DNA from: Phytohabitans sp036906915
GTDB lineage: Bacteria > Actinomycetota > Actinomycetes > Mycobacteriales > Micromonosporaceae
Reading direction: 5' to 3'
Length of the DNA stretch: 64,000 nt
Assembly (NCBI RefSeq): GCF_036906915.1
Contig: NZ_JBAKHX010000014.1
Coordinates: forward strand, 1-64,000
The notes beneath the pieces were generated by a model that saw only the letters and a program-made list of their open reading frames with translations, was not told the DNA's origin and did not search any database. The position numbers and the translations under genes are program-made. This document shows, one piece after another, positions 10,365 through 19,429 of the stretch; the stretch's first letter is position 1, and each line of letters opens with the position of its first letter.

Positions 10365-11291
10365 ATGCAGAGGTGGCGGGGCTACGAGGCGGTGCCGAGC
10401 GGGTTCGGTCGTTCGGTGATCACCATCGGCGTGTTCGACGGCGTGCACCGTGGGCACCAGGCGACCATCGGGCACGCGGTGTCCCGGGCGCGTGAGCTGG
10501 GCCTCCAGTCCGTCGTGGTGACCTTCGACCCGCACCCGTCCGAGGTGGTCCGGCCGGGCACGCACCCGGCGGTACTGACGGAGCCGCACCGCAAGGCCGA
10601 GCTGATCGCGGAGCTGGGTGTCGACGTGCTCTGTGTGGTGCCGTTCACACTCGAGTTCTCGAAGCTGTCGCCGCAGCAGTTCGTCCATGACGTACTGGTC
10701 GAGCACCTGCACGCCGCGGTGGTCGTGGTGGGGGAGAACTTCCGCTTCGGGCACCGGGCGGCCGGTGACAGGGCGCTGCTGTCGGAGCTGGGCCGCACGT
10801 TCGGGTTCGCGGTCGACGACTCGCCGCTGGTGTCGGAGCACGGCACGGTGTTCTCCTCGACGTACATCCGCTCCTGCGTCGACGCGGGCGACGTGGCGGC
10901 GGCGGCCGAGGCGCTCGGGCGCCCCCACCGCGTGGAGGGCGTGGTCGTCCGCGGCGACCAGCGCGGCCGGCAGCTGGGCTTCCCGACCGCGAACCTGCTC
11001 ACCGGCGCCTGGACGTCGATCCCCGCCGACGGCGTGTACGCCGGTTGGGTGATCCGGCGCGGCGAGCGGCTGCCGGCGGCGGCGTCGGTGGGGACGAACC
11101 CGACCTTCTCCGGCACCGAGCGCCGCGTCGAGGCGCACATCCTCGACTTCGACGACGACCTGTACGGCGAGCGCCTGGAGCTGGAGTTCGTCGACCGGCG
11201 GCGGGGGCAGGTCAAGTTCGACGGGGTCGAGCCGTTGATCGCGCAGATGAAGGAAGACGTGGCCCAGATCCGGTCGGTGCTGGAGCGGTAG
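10365..11291 (+). CDS. ribF: Bifunctional riboflavin kinase / FAD synthetase
   Basis: RibF phosphorylates riboflavin to FMN and adenylates it to FAD in the cytoplasm. The 308-residue protein has the N-terminal nucleotidyltransferase motif GVFDGVHRGHQ (residues 22-32) with VVTFDPHPSEV following. The C-terminal flavokinase domain contains GRQLGFPTANL and later NPTFSGTERRVEAHI. ATG 10365 lies 7 nt after a TAAGCT -10 box (10352-10357) and has no Shine-Dalgarno, so the transcript is probably leaderless. It is followed by rpsO, as is usual in actinobacteria. Confidence 0.96.
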   Translation: MQRWRGYEAVPSGFGRSVITIGVFDGVHRGHQATIGHAVSRARELGLQSVVVTFDPHPSEVVRPGTHPAVLTEPHRKAELIAELGVDVLCVVPFTLEFSKLSPQQFVHDVLVEHLHAAVVVVGENFRFGHRAAGDRALLSELGRTFGFAVDDSPLVSEHGTVFSSTYIRSCVDAGDVAAAAEALGRPHRVEGVVVRGDQRGRQLGFPTANLLTGAWTSIPADGVYAGWVIRRGERLPAAASVGTNPTFSGTERRVEAHILDFDDDLYGERLELEFVDRRRGQVKFDGVEPLIAQMKEDVAQIRSVLER

Positions 11292-11400
11292 GCCGGCCTG
11301 GTAATGTGGGAACGACGTCGGGTCACCGACGCACGGCTCCGCGTGCCTGCACGACGCCGCGGGTGCGGGGTTCTGGATACCCACAGAAACTAGGGAGAAA

Positions 11401-11670
11401 ATGGCGCTCGACCAGCAAGCCAAGGCCAAGATCAGGGCGGATTACGCGACCGCCGAGGGCGACACCGGTTCGCCCGAGGTGCAGGTGGCAGTGCTCACCA
11501 AGCGGATCGCCGACCTCACCGAGCACCTCAAGGTGCACAAGCACGACCACCACAGCCGTCGTGGTCTGCTGCTCCTGGTGGGGCGCCGGCGCCGCCTGCT
11601 CAACTACATGGCCAAGAAGGACATCGCACGCTACCGGTCGATCATCGAGCGGCTCGGCCTGCGGCGATGA
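11401..11670 (+). CDS. rpsO: 30S ribosomal protein S15
   Basis: S15 is a primary 16S rRNA-binding protein that organises the central domain of the 30S subunit. The 89-residue product has the family-defining EHLKVHKHDHHSRRGLLLLV stretch at about residues 40-60 and the expected full length. ATG 11401 has the ribosome-binding site AGGGAGA directly upstream. The ~109-bp leader after ribF contains TAATGT at 11302-11307, a possible -10 box. In other bacteria S15 represses its own translation by binding its leader; whether this leader does so is not visible. It is cotranscribed with pnp in most bacteria. Confidence 0.97.
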   Translation: MALDQQAKAKIRADYATAEGDTGSPEVQVAVLTKRIADLTEHLKVHKHDHHSRRGLLLLVGRRRRLLNYMAKKDIARYRSIIERLGLRR

Positions 11671-11675
11671 CAATT

Positions 11676-11703
11676 GCGGGGAGTGGCCGACGCCGCTCCC
11701 CGC
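11676..11703 (+). terminator. Hairpin between rpsO and pnp
   Basis: GCGGGGAG (11676-11683) pairs with CTCCCCGC (11696-11703), with an inner GGC/GCC extension, six bases after the rpsO stop. It is a partial terminator or RNA-processing hairpin. In Streptomyces coelicolor the rpsO-pnp intergenic hairpin is cleaved by RNase III; the position here is equivalent. Confidence 0.7.
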
Positions 11704-11761
11704 ATTCACAAAACCACAGGGGTCCGAGAGCCGATCGGCGCACCGGTCCTCGGTAGTGGCC

Positions 11762-11798
11762 CCCGGGCCGCCGGCACCCGCCGGCCCACCGTCCCGGG
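11762..11798 (+). promoter_or_regulatory. Second structured element in the pnp leader
   Basis: Nested inverted repeats: CCCGGG at 11762-11767 and 11793-11798 enclose two GCCGGC blocks. Another self-complementary run, CTTCGATCGAAG, follows at about 11801-11812. They lie between rpsO and pnp, where PNPase autoregulation through RNase III processing acts in other bacteria. A role in pnp control is inferred from position. Confidence 0.45.
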
Positions 11799-11874
11799 CG
11801 CTTCGATCGAAGACCGGCCCGCTAGAGCAGCTCTCCAGGTGTGACCCCACCAATTGAAGGAGAGCAACACACAC

Positions 11875-14250
11875 ATGACCGAGACAACACTCGGCTCCCA
11901 CAGCAGCACTGCGGTGATCGACAACGGGGCCTTCGGCACCCGTGAGATCACCTTCGCTACCGGGCGGCTCGCCCGGCAGGCGGCTGGCTCGGTGATCGCC
12001 CAGCTCGGCGACACCGTCATCCTGTCCGCCACCACGGCGAGCAAGAACCCGAAGGAGCAGTTCGACTTCTTCCCGCTGACCGTCGACGTCGAGGAGCGGA
12101 TGTACGCCGCGGGCCGCATCCCCGGCTCGTTCTTCCGCCGCGAGGGCCGGCCAAGCGAGGACGCGATCCTCACCTGCCGGCTGACCGACCGGCCGCTGCG
12201 CCCCAGCTTCGTCAAGGGCCTGCGCAACGAGGTCCAGGTCGTCGCGACGATCCTGGCGCTCGACCCCAACCACCTGTACGACGTGATCGCGATCAACGCC
12301 GCGTCGATGTCGACGAAGCTGTCCGGCCTGCCGTTCTCCGGTCCGATCGGTGCGACCCGGATGGCCCATATCGACGGCCAGTGGGTCGCGTTCCCGACCC
12401 ACGAGGAGCTGGCTCGGGCCACCTTCGACATGGTCGTGGCCGGGCGGGTCCTGGCCGACGGCGATGTCGCGATCATGATGGTCGAGGCCGAGGCCACGCC
12501 GAACGCGGTGGCGCTGATCGCCGCCGGCGCGACCGCGCCGACCGAGGAGGTCGTGGCCAGCGGCCTGGAGGCCTCCAAGCCGGCCATCCGCGAGCTGTGC
12601 CGGGCGCAGAACGAGGTGGCCGCCGTCGCGGCCAAGCCGATCGCGGAGTTCCCGGTCTTCCTGGACTACCAGGATGACGCCTACACGGCCGTCGCCGGCG
12701 TGGCCAAGGCCGAGGTGGCCGAGGCGCTGAAGATCGCCGGCAAGGCTGAGCGCGAGGACGCGCTCGACCGCGTCAAGGACAAGGCGCACGAGGAGCTCGA
12801 CGGCCAGTTCGAGGGCCGGGAAAAGGAGATCAGCGCCGCGTTCCGGTCGCTGGTCAAGTCCGAGGTGCGAGCGCGCGTACTGCGCGAGCAGGTGCGCATC
12901 GACGGTCGCGGTCCGCGCGACATCCGGCCGCTGACCGCCGAGACCCAGGTGCTGCCGCGGGTGCACGGGTCGGCGCTGTTCGAGCGCGGCGAGACGCAGA
13001 TCCTCGGCGTCACCACGCTCAACATGCTCCGCATGGAGCAGCAGCTCGACACGCTCTCGCCCGAGAAGCACAAGCGCTACATGCACAACTACAACTTCCC
13101 GCCCTACTCGACCGGTGAGACCGGCCGGGTCGGTGCGCCGAAGCGGCGCGAGATCGGCCACGGCGCGCTCGCCGAGCGCGCACTGGTCCCCGTGCTGCCG
13201 AGCCGGGAAGAGTTCCCCTACGCGATCCGCCAGGTGTCCGAGGCGCTCGGCTCCAACGGCTCGACCTCGATGGGCTCGGTCTGCGCGTCCACGATGTCGC
13301 TGCTGTCGGCGGGTGTGCCGCTGAAGGCACCGGTCGCGGGCATCGCGATGGGCCTCATCTCCGACGAGGTCGAGGGCAAGACGCAGTACGTGACGCTGAC
13401 CGACATCCTCGGCGCCGAAGACGCGTACGGCGACATGGACTTCAAGGTCGCCGGCACCCGCGACTTCGTGACCGCGCTGCAGCTCGACACCAAGCTCGAC
13501 GGCATCCCGTCCGACGTGCTGGCGGGCGCGCTGCAGCAGGCGCACGAGGCGCGGCAGGCGATCCTCGACGTCATGCAGACCGCGATCGACACGCCGGCCA
13601 CGATGTCGGAGTACGCGCCGCGCGTCACCAGCGTGAAGATCCCGGTCGACAAGATCGGTATGGTGATCGGGCCGAAGGGCCAGACCATCAACGCGATCCA
13701 GGACGAGACCGGCGCCGAGATCTCGATCGAAGACGACGGCACGATCTACGTTGGCGCCACCGACGGCCCGTCCGCAGAGGCGGCCGTCGAGCGGATCAAC
13801 GCGATCGCCAACCCGACGCTGCCGAAGGTCGGCGAGAAGTTCCTCGGCACCGTGGTGAAGACGGCCGCGTTCGGCGCGTTCATCTCGCTGTTGCCGGGCC
13901 GCGACGGCCTGCTGCACATCTCCAAGGTGGGCAACGGCAAGCGGGTCGAGAAGGTCGAAGACTTCCTCAACGTCGGCGACAAGGTCGAGGTACAGATCGC
14001 CGACATCGACCAGCGCGGCAAGATCTACCTGGACAAGGTGCGTCCGGAGGGCGAGGAGGCGCCGGAGTCGTCCGAGGAGGCTGGCGCCGGCCGGCCGGCC
14101 GGCCGTGACGGCGATCGCGGACCGCGCGACCGGGGCGATCGCGACCGCGGCGACCGCGGCCCGAGCCGCGGCGAGCGGTCCGAGGGCGGCGAAGGTGGCG
14201 AAGGCGACAGCGAGGGCGGCCAGCCCCGCCGCCGCCGGCACCGCCGCTGA
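11875..14250 (+). CDS. pnp: Polyribonucleotide nucleotidyltransferase (PNPase)
   Basis: PNPase degrades RNA 3' to 5' by phosphorolysis and can add tails; it forms a trimeric ring. The 791-residue protein has two RNase PH domains, including FFPLTVDVEERMYAAGRIPG and the second-core segment GTRDFVTALQLDTKLDG. A KH domain (IGMVIGPKGQTINAIQDETG) and an S1 domain (FLGTVVKTAAFGAFISLLPG) follow. The last ~50 residues are an unusual Arg/Gly/Asp-rich tail ending PRRRRHRR, typical of actinobacterial PNPases. ATG 11875 follows AAGGAGAGCAAC; an in-frame TTG at 11854 is less likely. It overlaps pepR by one base (TGATG). Confidence 0.97.
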   Translation: MTETTLGSHSSTAVIDNGAFGTREITFATGRLARQAAGSVIAQLGDTVILSATTASKNPKEQFDFFPLTVDVEERMYAAGRIPGSFFRREGRPSEDAILTCRLTDRPLRPSFVKGLRNEVQVVATILALDPNHLYDVIAINAASMSTKLSGLPFSGPIGATRMAHIDGQWVAFPTHEELARATFDMVVAGRVLADGDVAIMMVEAEATPNAVALIAAGATAPTEEVVASGLEASKPAIRELCRAQNEVAAVAAKPIAEFPVFLDYQDDAYTAVAGVAKAEVAEALKIAGKAEREDALDRVKDKAHEELDGQFEGREKEISAAFRSLVKSEVRARVLREQVRIDGRGPRDIRPLTAETQVLPRVHGSALFERGETQILGVTTLNMLRMEQQLDTLSPEKHKRYMHNYNFPPYSTGETGRVGAPKRREIGHGALAERALVPVLPSREEFPYAIRQVSEALGSNGSTSMGSVCASTMSLLSAGVPLKAPVAGIAMGLISDEVEGKTQYVTLTDILGAEDAYGDMDFKVAGTRDFVTALQLDTKLDGIPSDVLAGALQQAHEARQAILDVMQTAIDTPATMSEYAPRVTSVKIPVDKIGMVIGPKGQTINAIQDETGAEISIEDDGTIYVGATDGPSAEAAVERINAIANPTLPKVGEKFLGTVVKTAAFGAFISLLPGRDGLLHISKVGNGKRVEKVEDFLNVGDKVEVQIADIDQRGKIYLDKVRPEGEEAPESSEEAGAGRPAGRDGDRGPRDRGDRDRGDRGPSRGERSEGGEGGEGDSEGGQPRRRRHRR

Positions 14251-15575
14251 TGGCGCTGGATCAACGAGATCATCGGACTAGCGCTGTGCAGCACGGTACG
14301 CCGCGCTCTAAGCCTTCGCCGCGTGGTGGCGGCGGGTTCGACGGAGGCAGCACGGTACGCCGTACCGTGCTGCCTTCGGGCCTTCGGGTACTGACCGAGG
14401 CGATCCCGTCGATGCGAAGCGTCTCGTTCGGCATCTGGGTCGCGGTCGGCTCCCGCGACGAGCCCGAGGGTCTCGGCGGCGTGTCGCACTTCCTGGAGCA
14501 CCTGCTCTTCAAGGGCACCAACAAGCGCACGGCGCTCGACATCTCCGCGCAGATCGAGGCGGTGGGCGGCGAGACCAACGCGTTCACCACCAAGGAGTAC
14601 ACCTGCTACTACGCGCGGGTGCTCGACGAAGACCTGCCGCTGGCGATCGACGTGATGTGCGACCTGGTCGCCGACTCGGTGCTCGACCCGGCTGACGTCG
14701 AGACCGAGCGCGGGGTGATCCTCGAAGAGATCGCCATGCACGACGACGAGCCCGGCGACGAGGTGCACGACGTGTTCGCCGAGGCGATCTACGGCGACCA
14801 TCCGCTCGGGCGGCTCGTGTCGGGCACCGAAGACACCATTTCCCCGATGAGCCGCGAGCAGATCCTCGACTTCTACCGGGAGCGCTACACGGCGCCGTCC
14901 ATCGTGGTCGCTGCCGCTGGCAACCTGGATCATGACGTCGTTGTCGAGCTGGTTTCGCAGTCGCTTGGCGCCGGCATCGGCGTACCAGCACCGCTGCGGC
15001 CCACCTCGGCGGTGCCGACCCGCCCCTCCGACACGGTCATCCGCGTCAAGGACACCGAGCAGGCACACCTCGTGCTCGGCTCGACCGGGATAGCCCGCCT
15101 CGACGAGCGCCGGTTCGCGCTCGGCGTGCTCAACAACGTGCTCGGCGGCGGCATGTCGAGCCGGCTCTTCCAGGAGATCCGGGAGAAGCGCGGGCTGGCG
15201 TACTCGGTCTACTCGTACTCCGGCCAGTACGCCGACAGCGGCCTGTTCGCGGTGTACGCGGGCTGCGCGCCCGGCAAGGTCGACGAGGTGCTGGCGCTGA
15301 CTCGGACCGAGCTGGCGGCGGTCGCCGAAAAGGGTCTGACCGAGGCGGAGCTGGCCCGTGGCAAGGGAATGGCCAAGGGCGGGCACGTGCTGGGCCTGGA
15401 AGACACCGGGTCGCGGATGAGCCGCCTGGCCAAGGGCGAGCTGCTCTACGGCGACCTGATAGGCGTCGACGAGCTTCTTGCGCGAGTAGACGCGGTAACC
15501 CTGGACGAGGTCAACGCCCTGGCAGCCGACCTCCTAGCCCGCGAAACAACCCTGGCAGCAATAGGCCCCCTCTAA
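14250..15575 (+). CDS. M16 family zinc metallopeptidase (PepR/mitochondrial-processing-peptidase-like)
   Basis: A 441-residue pitrilysin-clan zinc protease, the gene usually found directly after pnp in actinobacteria. The inverted zinc motif HFLEH is at residues 80-84 and the third ligand region ETERGVILEE at 151-160. A C-terminal inactive M16 half carries LGGGMSSRLFQEIREKRGLAYSVYSY, the substrate-binding R/Y block. The first ~37 residues are a Ser/Arg/Gly-rich extension before the conserved VRRTVLPSGLRV. A 29-bp perfect palindrome lies in the codons at this junction. The start overlaps the pnp stop. Substrates are unknown; no signal peptide is seen. Confidence 0.92.
   Translation: MALDQRDHRTSAVQHGTPRSKPSPRGGGGFDGGSTVRRTVLPSGLRVLTEAIPSMRSVSFGIWVAVGSRDEPEGLGGVSHFLEHLLFKGTNKRTALDISAQIEAVGGETNAFTTKEYTCYYARVLDEDLPLAIDVMCDLVADSVLDPADVETERGVILEEIAMHDDEPGDEVHDVFAEAIYGDHPLGRLVSGTEDTISPMSREQILDFYRERYTAPSIVVAAAGNLDHDVVVELVSQSLGAGIGVPAPLRPTSAVPTRPSDTVIRVKDTEQAHLVLGSTGIARLDERRFALGVLNNVLGGGMSSRLFQEIREKRGLAYSVYSYSGQYADSGLFAVYAGCAPGKVDEVLALTRTELAAVAEKGLTEAELARGKGMAKGGHVLGLEDTGSRMSRLAKGELLYGDLIGVDELLARVDAVTLDEVNALAADLLARETTLAAIGPL
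14346..14374 (+). repeat. Perfect 29-bp palindrome inside pepR
   Basis: GGCAGCACGGTACG (14346-14359), a central C, then its exact complement CGTACCGTGCTGCC (14361-14374). A related half, GCAGCACGGTACGCCG, occurs 59 bases upstream at about 14287-14302. It encodes the residues just before VLPSG. It may be a protein-binding site, an mRNA hairpin early in the gene, or a chance result of codon choice. Confidence 0.75.
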
Positions 15576-15631
15576 CCCTCCGCCTCCGCCGCCCGCCCGC
15601 CCGCGCCGCCCGCCCGCGCCGCCCAGCCCCG

Positions 15632-15716
15632 CCGATCAAGGGCAAACGCACGTGGTTCGATCTCAAATCCGCGTGCGTTTGCCCTTGATCGACGCGATCT
15701 TCCTTGATCGCGGTGG
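15632..15716 (+). repeat. Palindromic element, copy 1 (forward)
   Basis: Copy 1 of the window's ~84-bp repeat. The 22-nt arms 15634-15655 and 15669-15690 match at 21 of 22 positions and flank the loop TTCGATCTCAAAT; a short third arm, TTGATCG, ends the unit. It starts 57 bp after the pepR stop, in a convergent gap, after a low-complexity CCGCCCGC run. Confidence 0.85.
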
Positions 15717-15720
15717 TTTA

Positions 15721-16623
15721 TCACGCGAAGAAGTCGGCTAGTTCGCGGTCGCGTTCGGCGAGCTCGGCGGCTTCGGTGTCGTAGCGCATGTGGCCGGCGG
15801 TCAGCACATACAGGTGTTTCGGGCCGGCCAGGGCCTGGAAGACCGCGAGCTGCCCCAACGGCGGCACCGCCGGGTCGCGGCGCGCCACCGACACGTACAC
15901 CGGGATGCGGATGCGGGTCGCGGCGGTCGCCGCGTCGAAGTAGGCCAGCACCGCCCTCAATGAGGGCTCCCGCACCACCGCCTGGCGCACCGCCTCGCCG
16001 CTGCCGGTACACGGCTGGCGCAGCCGCACCGGATGGTGGCCGAAGCTGGGCAGGCACAGGTGGGCACGGCCGAACCGGTCGTCCCATGGCAGGGCGAGCG
16101 CGCCGATGCCGCCGCCGAAGCTGCCGCCCGCGTAGTCGAGCGGCGCCTCGATCGACGGGAAACGGCGCAGCAGCACGGAGCCGGCCCGCCAGAGGTCGGC
16201 AGCGCAGAAGCGGTGCACGTACGTCTCGCGGGACCGGATGCCATGCAGGACGTGCTCGGTGGGCGCCGCCGGGATGGTCGCCGACCGGCTACGGGGCAGG
16301 CCCGGCGCGCACGGGAAGATCTTCGCCGCGGACGGGATGGGCACGTACTCGTCGGGCCCGTCGTCGCGTCCCTGGTACCCGTGGCTGATCACCGCGCCGC
16401 GCCGGACCGTGGACCCCGACGGATGGGTGATCCAGGCGAACGCCCGCTCACCCGTCGCCGATTCGAACGTGACCTCTTCCACCCGCCGCCCGAGCCGTGC
16501 GTCGTCGTACTCCCGCTCCACCCGCCAGCGCAGCGGGGCCTTCGTCAACTCGGCATGCGTCGAGCGCCAGAAGTCGTCGAAGTCTGGCGGGGCCGGAGGG
16601 GGATCGGCGTTCATCACATCCAT
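15721..16623 (-). CDS. Acetylxylan esterase-like alpha/beta hydrolase (AXE1/CE7 type)
   Basis: A 300-residue alpha/beta hydrolase resembling carbohydrate esterase family 7, enzymes that deacetylate xylo-oligosaccharides and cephalosporins. Seen: N-terminal FDDFWRSTHAEL typical of CE7, oxyanion segment SHGYQGR (80-86), nucleophile GGSFGGG with Ser168, Asp250 in ARRDPAVPP and His278 in AGHMRYD, giving a complete triad. It has no signal peptide, so it would act on imported oligosaccharides. It is convergent with pepR and divergent from dapB. ATG 16614 is an in-frame alternative start. Sugar-substrate preference is an inference from family. Confidence 0.82.
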   Translation of the reverse strand: MDVMNADPPPAPPDFDDFWRSTHAELTKAPLRWRVEREYDDARLGRRVEEVTFESATGERAFAWITHPSGSTVRRGAVISHGYQGRDDGPDEYVPIPSAAKIFPCAPGLPRSRSATIPAAPTEHVLHGIRSRETYVHRFCAADLWRAGSVLLRRFPSIEAPLDYAGGSFGGGIGALALPWDDRFGRAHLCLPSFGHHPVRLRQPCTGSGEAVRQAVVREPSLRAVLAYFDAATAATRIRIPVYVSVARRDPAVPPLGQLAVFQALAGPKHLYVLTAGHMRYDTEAAELAERDRELADFFA

Positions 16624-16762
16624 CGTGGATGATCACGCGACGGCGCGGGAACCCTCCAGACAGCCAGCGAGGTCGTGCAGGTACGCCGCCTCAGAAGTAA
16701 CGGCTGCATGGGACGGCGCGGGAGTGTCGGTGATCACCTAGCGGTGGGATAAGTTGTGCCCC

Positions 16763-17521
16763 GTGAGTGACGAGCGCGAACCCGTCCGCGTCGGTGTGCT
16801 GGGCGCCCGCGGGCGCATGGGTGTCGAGGTGTGCAAGGCGGTCGACGCGGCCGACGATCTCGAACTGGTCGCGATGATCGACCAGGGTGACTGGCTGTTC
16901 AACGCCTCCGACGCGGCCGCCGAGGTGGTCGTCGACTTCACCACGCCCGACGTGGTGATGGATCACCTGCACTGGTGCATCGACCAGGGCATCAACGTGG
17001 TGGTGGGCACCAGCGGCTTCACCGAGCAGCGGCTCGAGCGGGTGCGCACCTGGCTGCAGCACAAGCCCGACGTTGGCGTGGTCATCGCGCCGAACTTCGG
17101 GGTCGGCGCGGTGCTGATGATGGAGTTCGCGGCGCGGGCGGCCCGGTTCTTCGAGTCGGTGGAGATCATCGAGCAGCACCACCCGCGCAAGCTGGACGCG
17201 CCGAGCGGAACGGCCACGCACACGGCGCGGCTCGTCGCCGAGGCGCGCGCCGCGGCCGGGATGGCCGACATGCCCGACGCGACCAAGGACGAGATCCCCG
17301 GTGCGCGAGGCGCCGAGGTCGACGGGGTGCGGGTGCATTCGGTACGCGCCAGCGGCCTCGTCGCGCACCAGGAGGTGCTCTTCGGCACGCTGGGGGAGAC
17401 GCTGACGATCCGGCACGACTCGTATGACCGGGCGTCGTTCATGCCCGGCGTGCTGCTCGCGATCCGGTCAGTGATCAGCCGCCCCGGCCTGACCGTCGGC
17501 CTGGGTCCACTGCTCGGGTAG
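16763..17521 (+). CDS. dapB: 4-hydroxy-tetrahydrodipicolinate reductase
   Basis: DapB reduces 4-hydroxy-tetrahydrodipicolinate with NAD(P)H in the diaminopimelate/lysine pathway. The 252-residue product has the Rossmann motif GVLGARGRMG (residues 11-20), and the catalytic and substrate block EIIEQHHPRKLDAPSGTA. Near the C-terminus is RHDSYDRASFMPGVLLAI, typical of the family. GTG 16763 is preceded by TAAGTT (16750-16755) at 7 nt with no Shine-Dalgarno, suggesting a leaderless mRNA; an in-frame TTG at 16754 is not needed. Its last 54 bases overlap the convergent glycosidase gene. The preceding pathway gene, dapA, is 6 kb downstream. Confidence 0.95.
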   Translation: MSDEREPVRVGVLGARGRMGVEVCKAVDAADDLELVAMIDQGDWLFNASDAAAEVVVDFTTPDVVMDHLHWCIDQGINVVVGTSGFTEQRLERVRTWLQHKPDVGVVIAPNFGVGAVLMMEFAARAARFFESVEIIEQHHPRKLDAPSGTATHTARLVAEARAAAGMADMPDATKDEIPGARGAEVDGVRVHSVRASGLVAHQEVLFGTLGETLTIRHDSYDRASFMPGVLLAIRSVISRPGLTVGLGPLLG

Positions 17522-19429
17522 CCCCGAGACGGCGGTGCGGCCGGCCGCGTCCACGGTCACGTCCACCGGGGTACCGGCGATGCGCAGGCCACGCGCGGAC
17601 AGAGCGCCCAGCGGGATGCCGGGGCGCAGTGTGACGCGCCCGCCTGGCGCGTCGGGTTCCAGGCCCAGCGCCGCGTGCAGGATGACCACGGCGGCCGCCG
17701 CCGACCACGCCTGGGGCCGGCAGGCCGCCGGGTACGGCACCGGGCGGCCAACGGCCGAGCGGTCGTCGCCGCCGTACAGCTCCGGGAGCCGGTACTCGAA
17801 CGCCTCACCGGCCGCCAGCAGCCCTTCGGCGAGTCGGGCGGCCGTCTCGGTGTGACCGGCACGGGCCAGCCCGGCGAGGACGATCGCGGTGTCGTGCGCC
17901 CAGATCGATCCACAGTGGTACGACAGTGGACTGAAACCACCGTCCAGTTCGGACATCGTGCGCAGGCCGAAGCCGCCCGACATGGCGGGCGCCGCCAGCA
18001 CGGACGCGACGGCGGCCTCCTCGGCCCGCGACAGCAGGCCGGTCCCGAGCAGGTGCCCGATGTTGCTGGTGAGCGCGTCGACCGGCCGCCCTTGGCCGTC
18101 GAGCGCCAGTGCCGGGTAACCGCCGACCCAGTACGCGGCCCGGAAGCGCTCGGCGAGCCCCGCGGCGTACCCCCGCAGCCGGTCACCGCCGGGACGCCCG
18201 AACGCGTCGAGCAGCGCCGCGCCGTTCATGGCCGCCTGGTACGCGTACCCCTGGACCTCGACCAGCGCGATGGGCGGCTCGGCGCGGCGGCCGTCGCGAA
18301 AGCGCACCGCGTCGGCGGAGTCCTTCCAGCCCTGGTTGGCAAGGCCCCGGCCGGTGCTGTCGACGTACCGGACGAAGCCCTCGTGGCCGGTGATCCAGCC
18401 GAGGGCGGCCTCCAGCGCCGGCAGCAGCGCCTCGACCTCGGCGGCGGGCATGCCCCAGCGCCAGGCGTCGTGCAGCAGGCAGACCCAGAGCGGGGTGGCG
18501 TCGACCGTGCCGTAGTACGTGGGAGGCAGCACGATCCCTCGGCTGGTGAGATGCAGCTCGCGCCGCCGCACCTCGTGCACGATCTTGCCGGGCTCCTCTT
18601 CGGACGGTGGGTCGTCGCGGCGGCCCTGCCTGCCGGCGAGCACCCGGAGCGTGCCGGCCGCGAGGTCGGTGCCGAGCGGCAGCAGCATCCGGGCCGCCCA
18701 GATGCTGTCCCGGCCGAAGAGCGTGAGAAACCACGGCACCCCCGCACCGAGGAACGTGTCGCCGCCGTCCGCGAGGCGCAGCGACGCGAGGTCGTCGAGC
18801 GACTGTTCGAGCAGGCGCACCAGGCGGTGGTCGGCGGCGGTGACCTCGGGCCGCGCCCACTCGACCGGCCCGCGCGGCGCGACCATCACGGCGCCCGGGT
18901 CGTCGACGCCCAGCTCCCAGCGCAGCGTCGCGGCGCCGCGCGGCGGCAGGTCGACCTCCCACCGCCGCTCCGGTGTGACCGTGACCGTGACGCCCTCGAC
19001 CGGCGCGGCCGCCGCGCCCGACTTGACCGCCTCCATCCGCGCCAGGTCGGACGAGACCTGCACCGTGACCGTGGCCCGCACCGGCACGCTCGCGGTCGAG
19101 CTGATCCGGATCTCCTCGGCCAGCCCACCCGGCACCACCCGCCGGTGCCGGTCGACGCGCACGGTCGGCTCGGGTGAGGGATCGCCGAGCCACCTCATGA
19201 GCGACACGAACCGCGCGGCACCCGGCCCGTCCAGCGAGTACTGGACCGCCTCAGCCTCCCGTCCGTCGACGAGCAGCCGTGCCTCGGCCAGTACGCGCGT
19301 GTCGGCGTGGAACACGCCCTGGACCCCATCGGCCCGGATCTGTCCGTCCGGCCCGCTGAGCACGGTGGTCGGCGCCGCCGTGGTCGCCACCAACTGATGC
19401 AGCGCCGGCTGCGCGGTCCGCTCGCTCAC
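17468..19429 (-). CDS. Glycogen-debranching-type glycosidase (amylo-alpha-1,6-glucosidase family)
   Basis: A 653-residue cytoplasmic enzyme with an N-terminal glycogen-debranching N domain (GVFHADTRVLAEARLLVDGREA) and a C-terminal (alpha/alpha)6 barrel. Recognisable barrel segments include GAGVPWFLTLFGRDSIWAAR, where acidic residues of this family act, GWKDSADAVRF and YHCGSIWAHDTAIVL. Proteins of this type are annotated as amylo-alpha-1,6-glucosidases, though many act on other glycosides. GTG 19429 overlaps the stop of the upstream GNAT gene (GTGA), so the pair is coupled. The 3' end overlaps dapB by 54 bp, an unusually long convergent overlap. Confidence 0.85.
   Translation of the reverse strand: MSERTAQPALHQLVATTAAPTTVLSGPDGQIRADGVQGVFHADTRVLAEARLLVDGREAEAVQYSLDGPGAARFVSLMRWLGDPSPEPTVRVDRHRRVVPGGLAEEIRISSTASVPVRATVTVQVSSDLARMEAVKSGAAAAPVEGVTVTVTPERRWEVDLPPRGAATLRWELGVDDPGAVMVAPRGPVEWARPEVTAADHRLVRLLEQSLDDLASLRLADGGDTFLGAGVPWFLTLFGRDSIWAARMLLPLGTDLAAGTLRVLAGRQGRRDDPPSEEEPGKIVHEVRRRELHLTSRGIVLPPTYYGTVDATPLWVCLLHDAWRWGMPAAEVEALLPALEAALGWITGHEGFVRYVDSTGRGLANQGWKDSADAVRFRDGRRAEPPIALVEVQGYAYQAAMNGAALLDAFGRPGGDRLRGYAAGLAERFRAAYWVGGYPALALDGQGRPVDALTSNIGHLLGTGLLSRAEEAAVASVLAAPAMSGGFGLRTMSELDGGFSPLSYHCGSIWAHDTAIVLAGLARAGHTETAARLAEGLLAAGEAFEYRLPELYGGDDRSAVGRPVPYPAACRPQAWSAAAAVVILHAALGLEPDAPGGRVTLRPGIPLGALSARGLRIAGTPVDVTVDAAGRTAVSGLPEQWTQADGQAGAADH

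Noticed and set aside
11323..14241. A 972-codon minus-strand frame opposite pnp
   Set aside because: Antisense shadow of pnp: low-complexity Leu/Arg/Val/Asp/Gly product with no motif.
15632..15716. Could the palindromic element be a simple intrinsic terminator?
   Set aside because: No T-tract, an oversized perfect stem, a conserved non-palindromic loop and a third arm; terminator function remains possible but does not explain the conservation.
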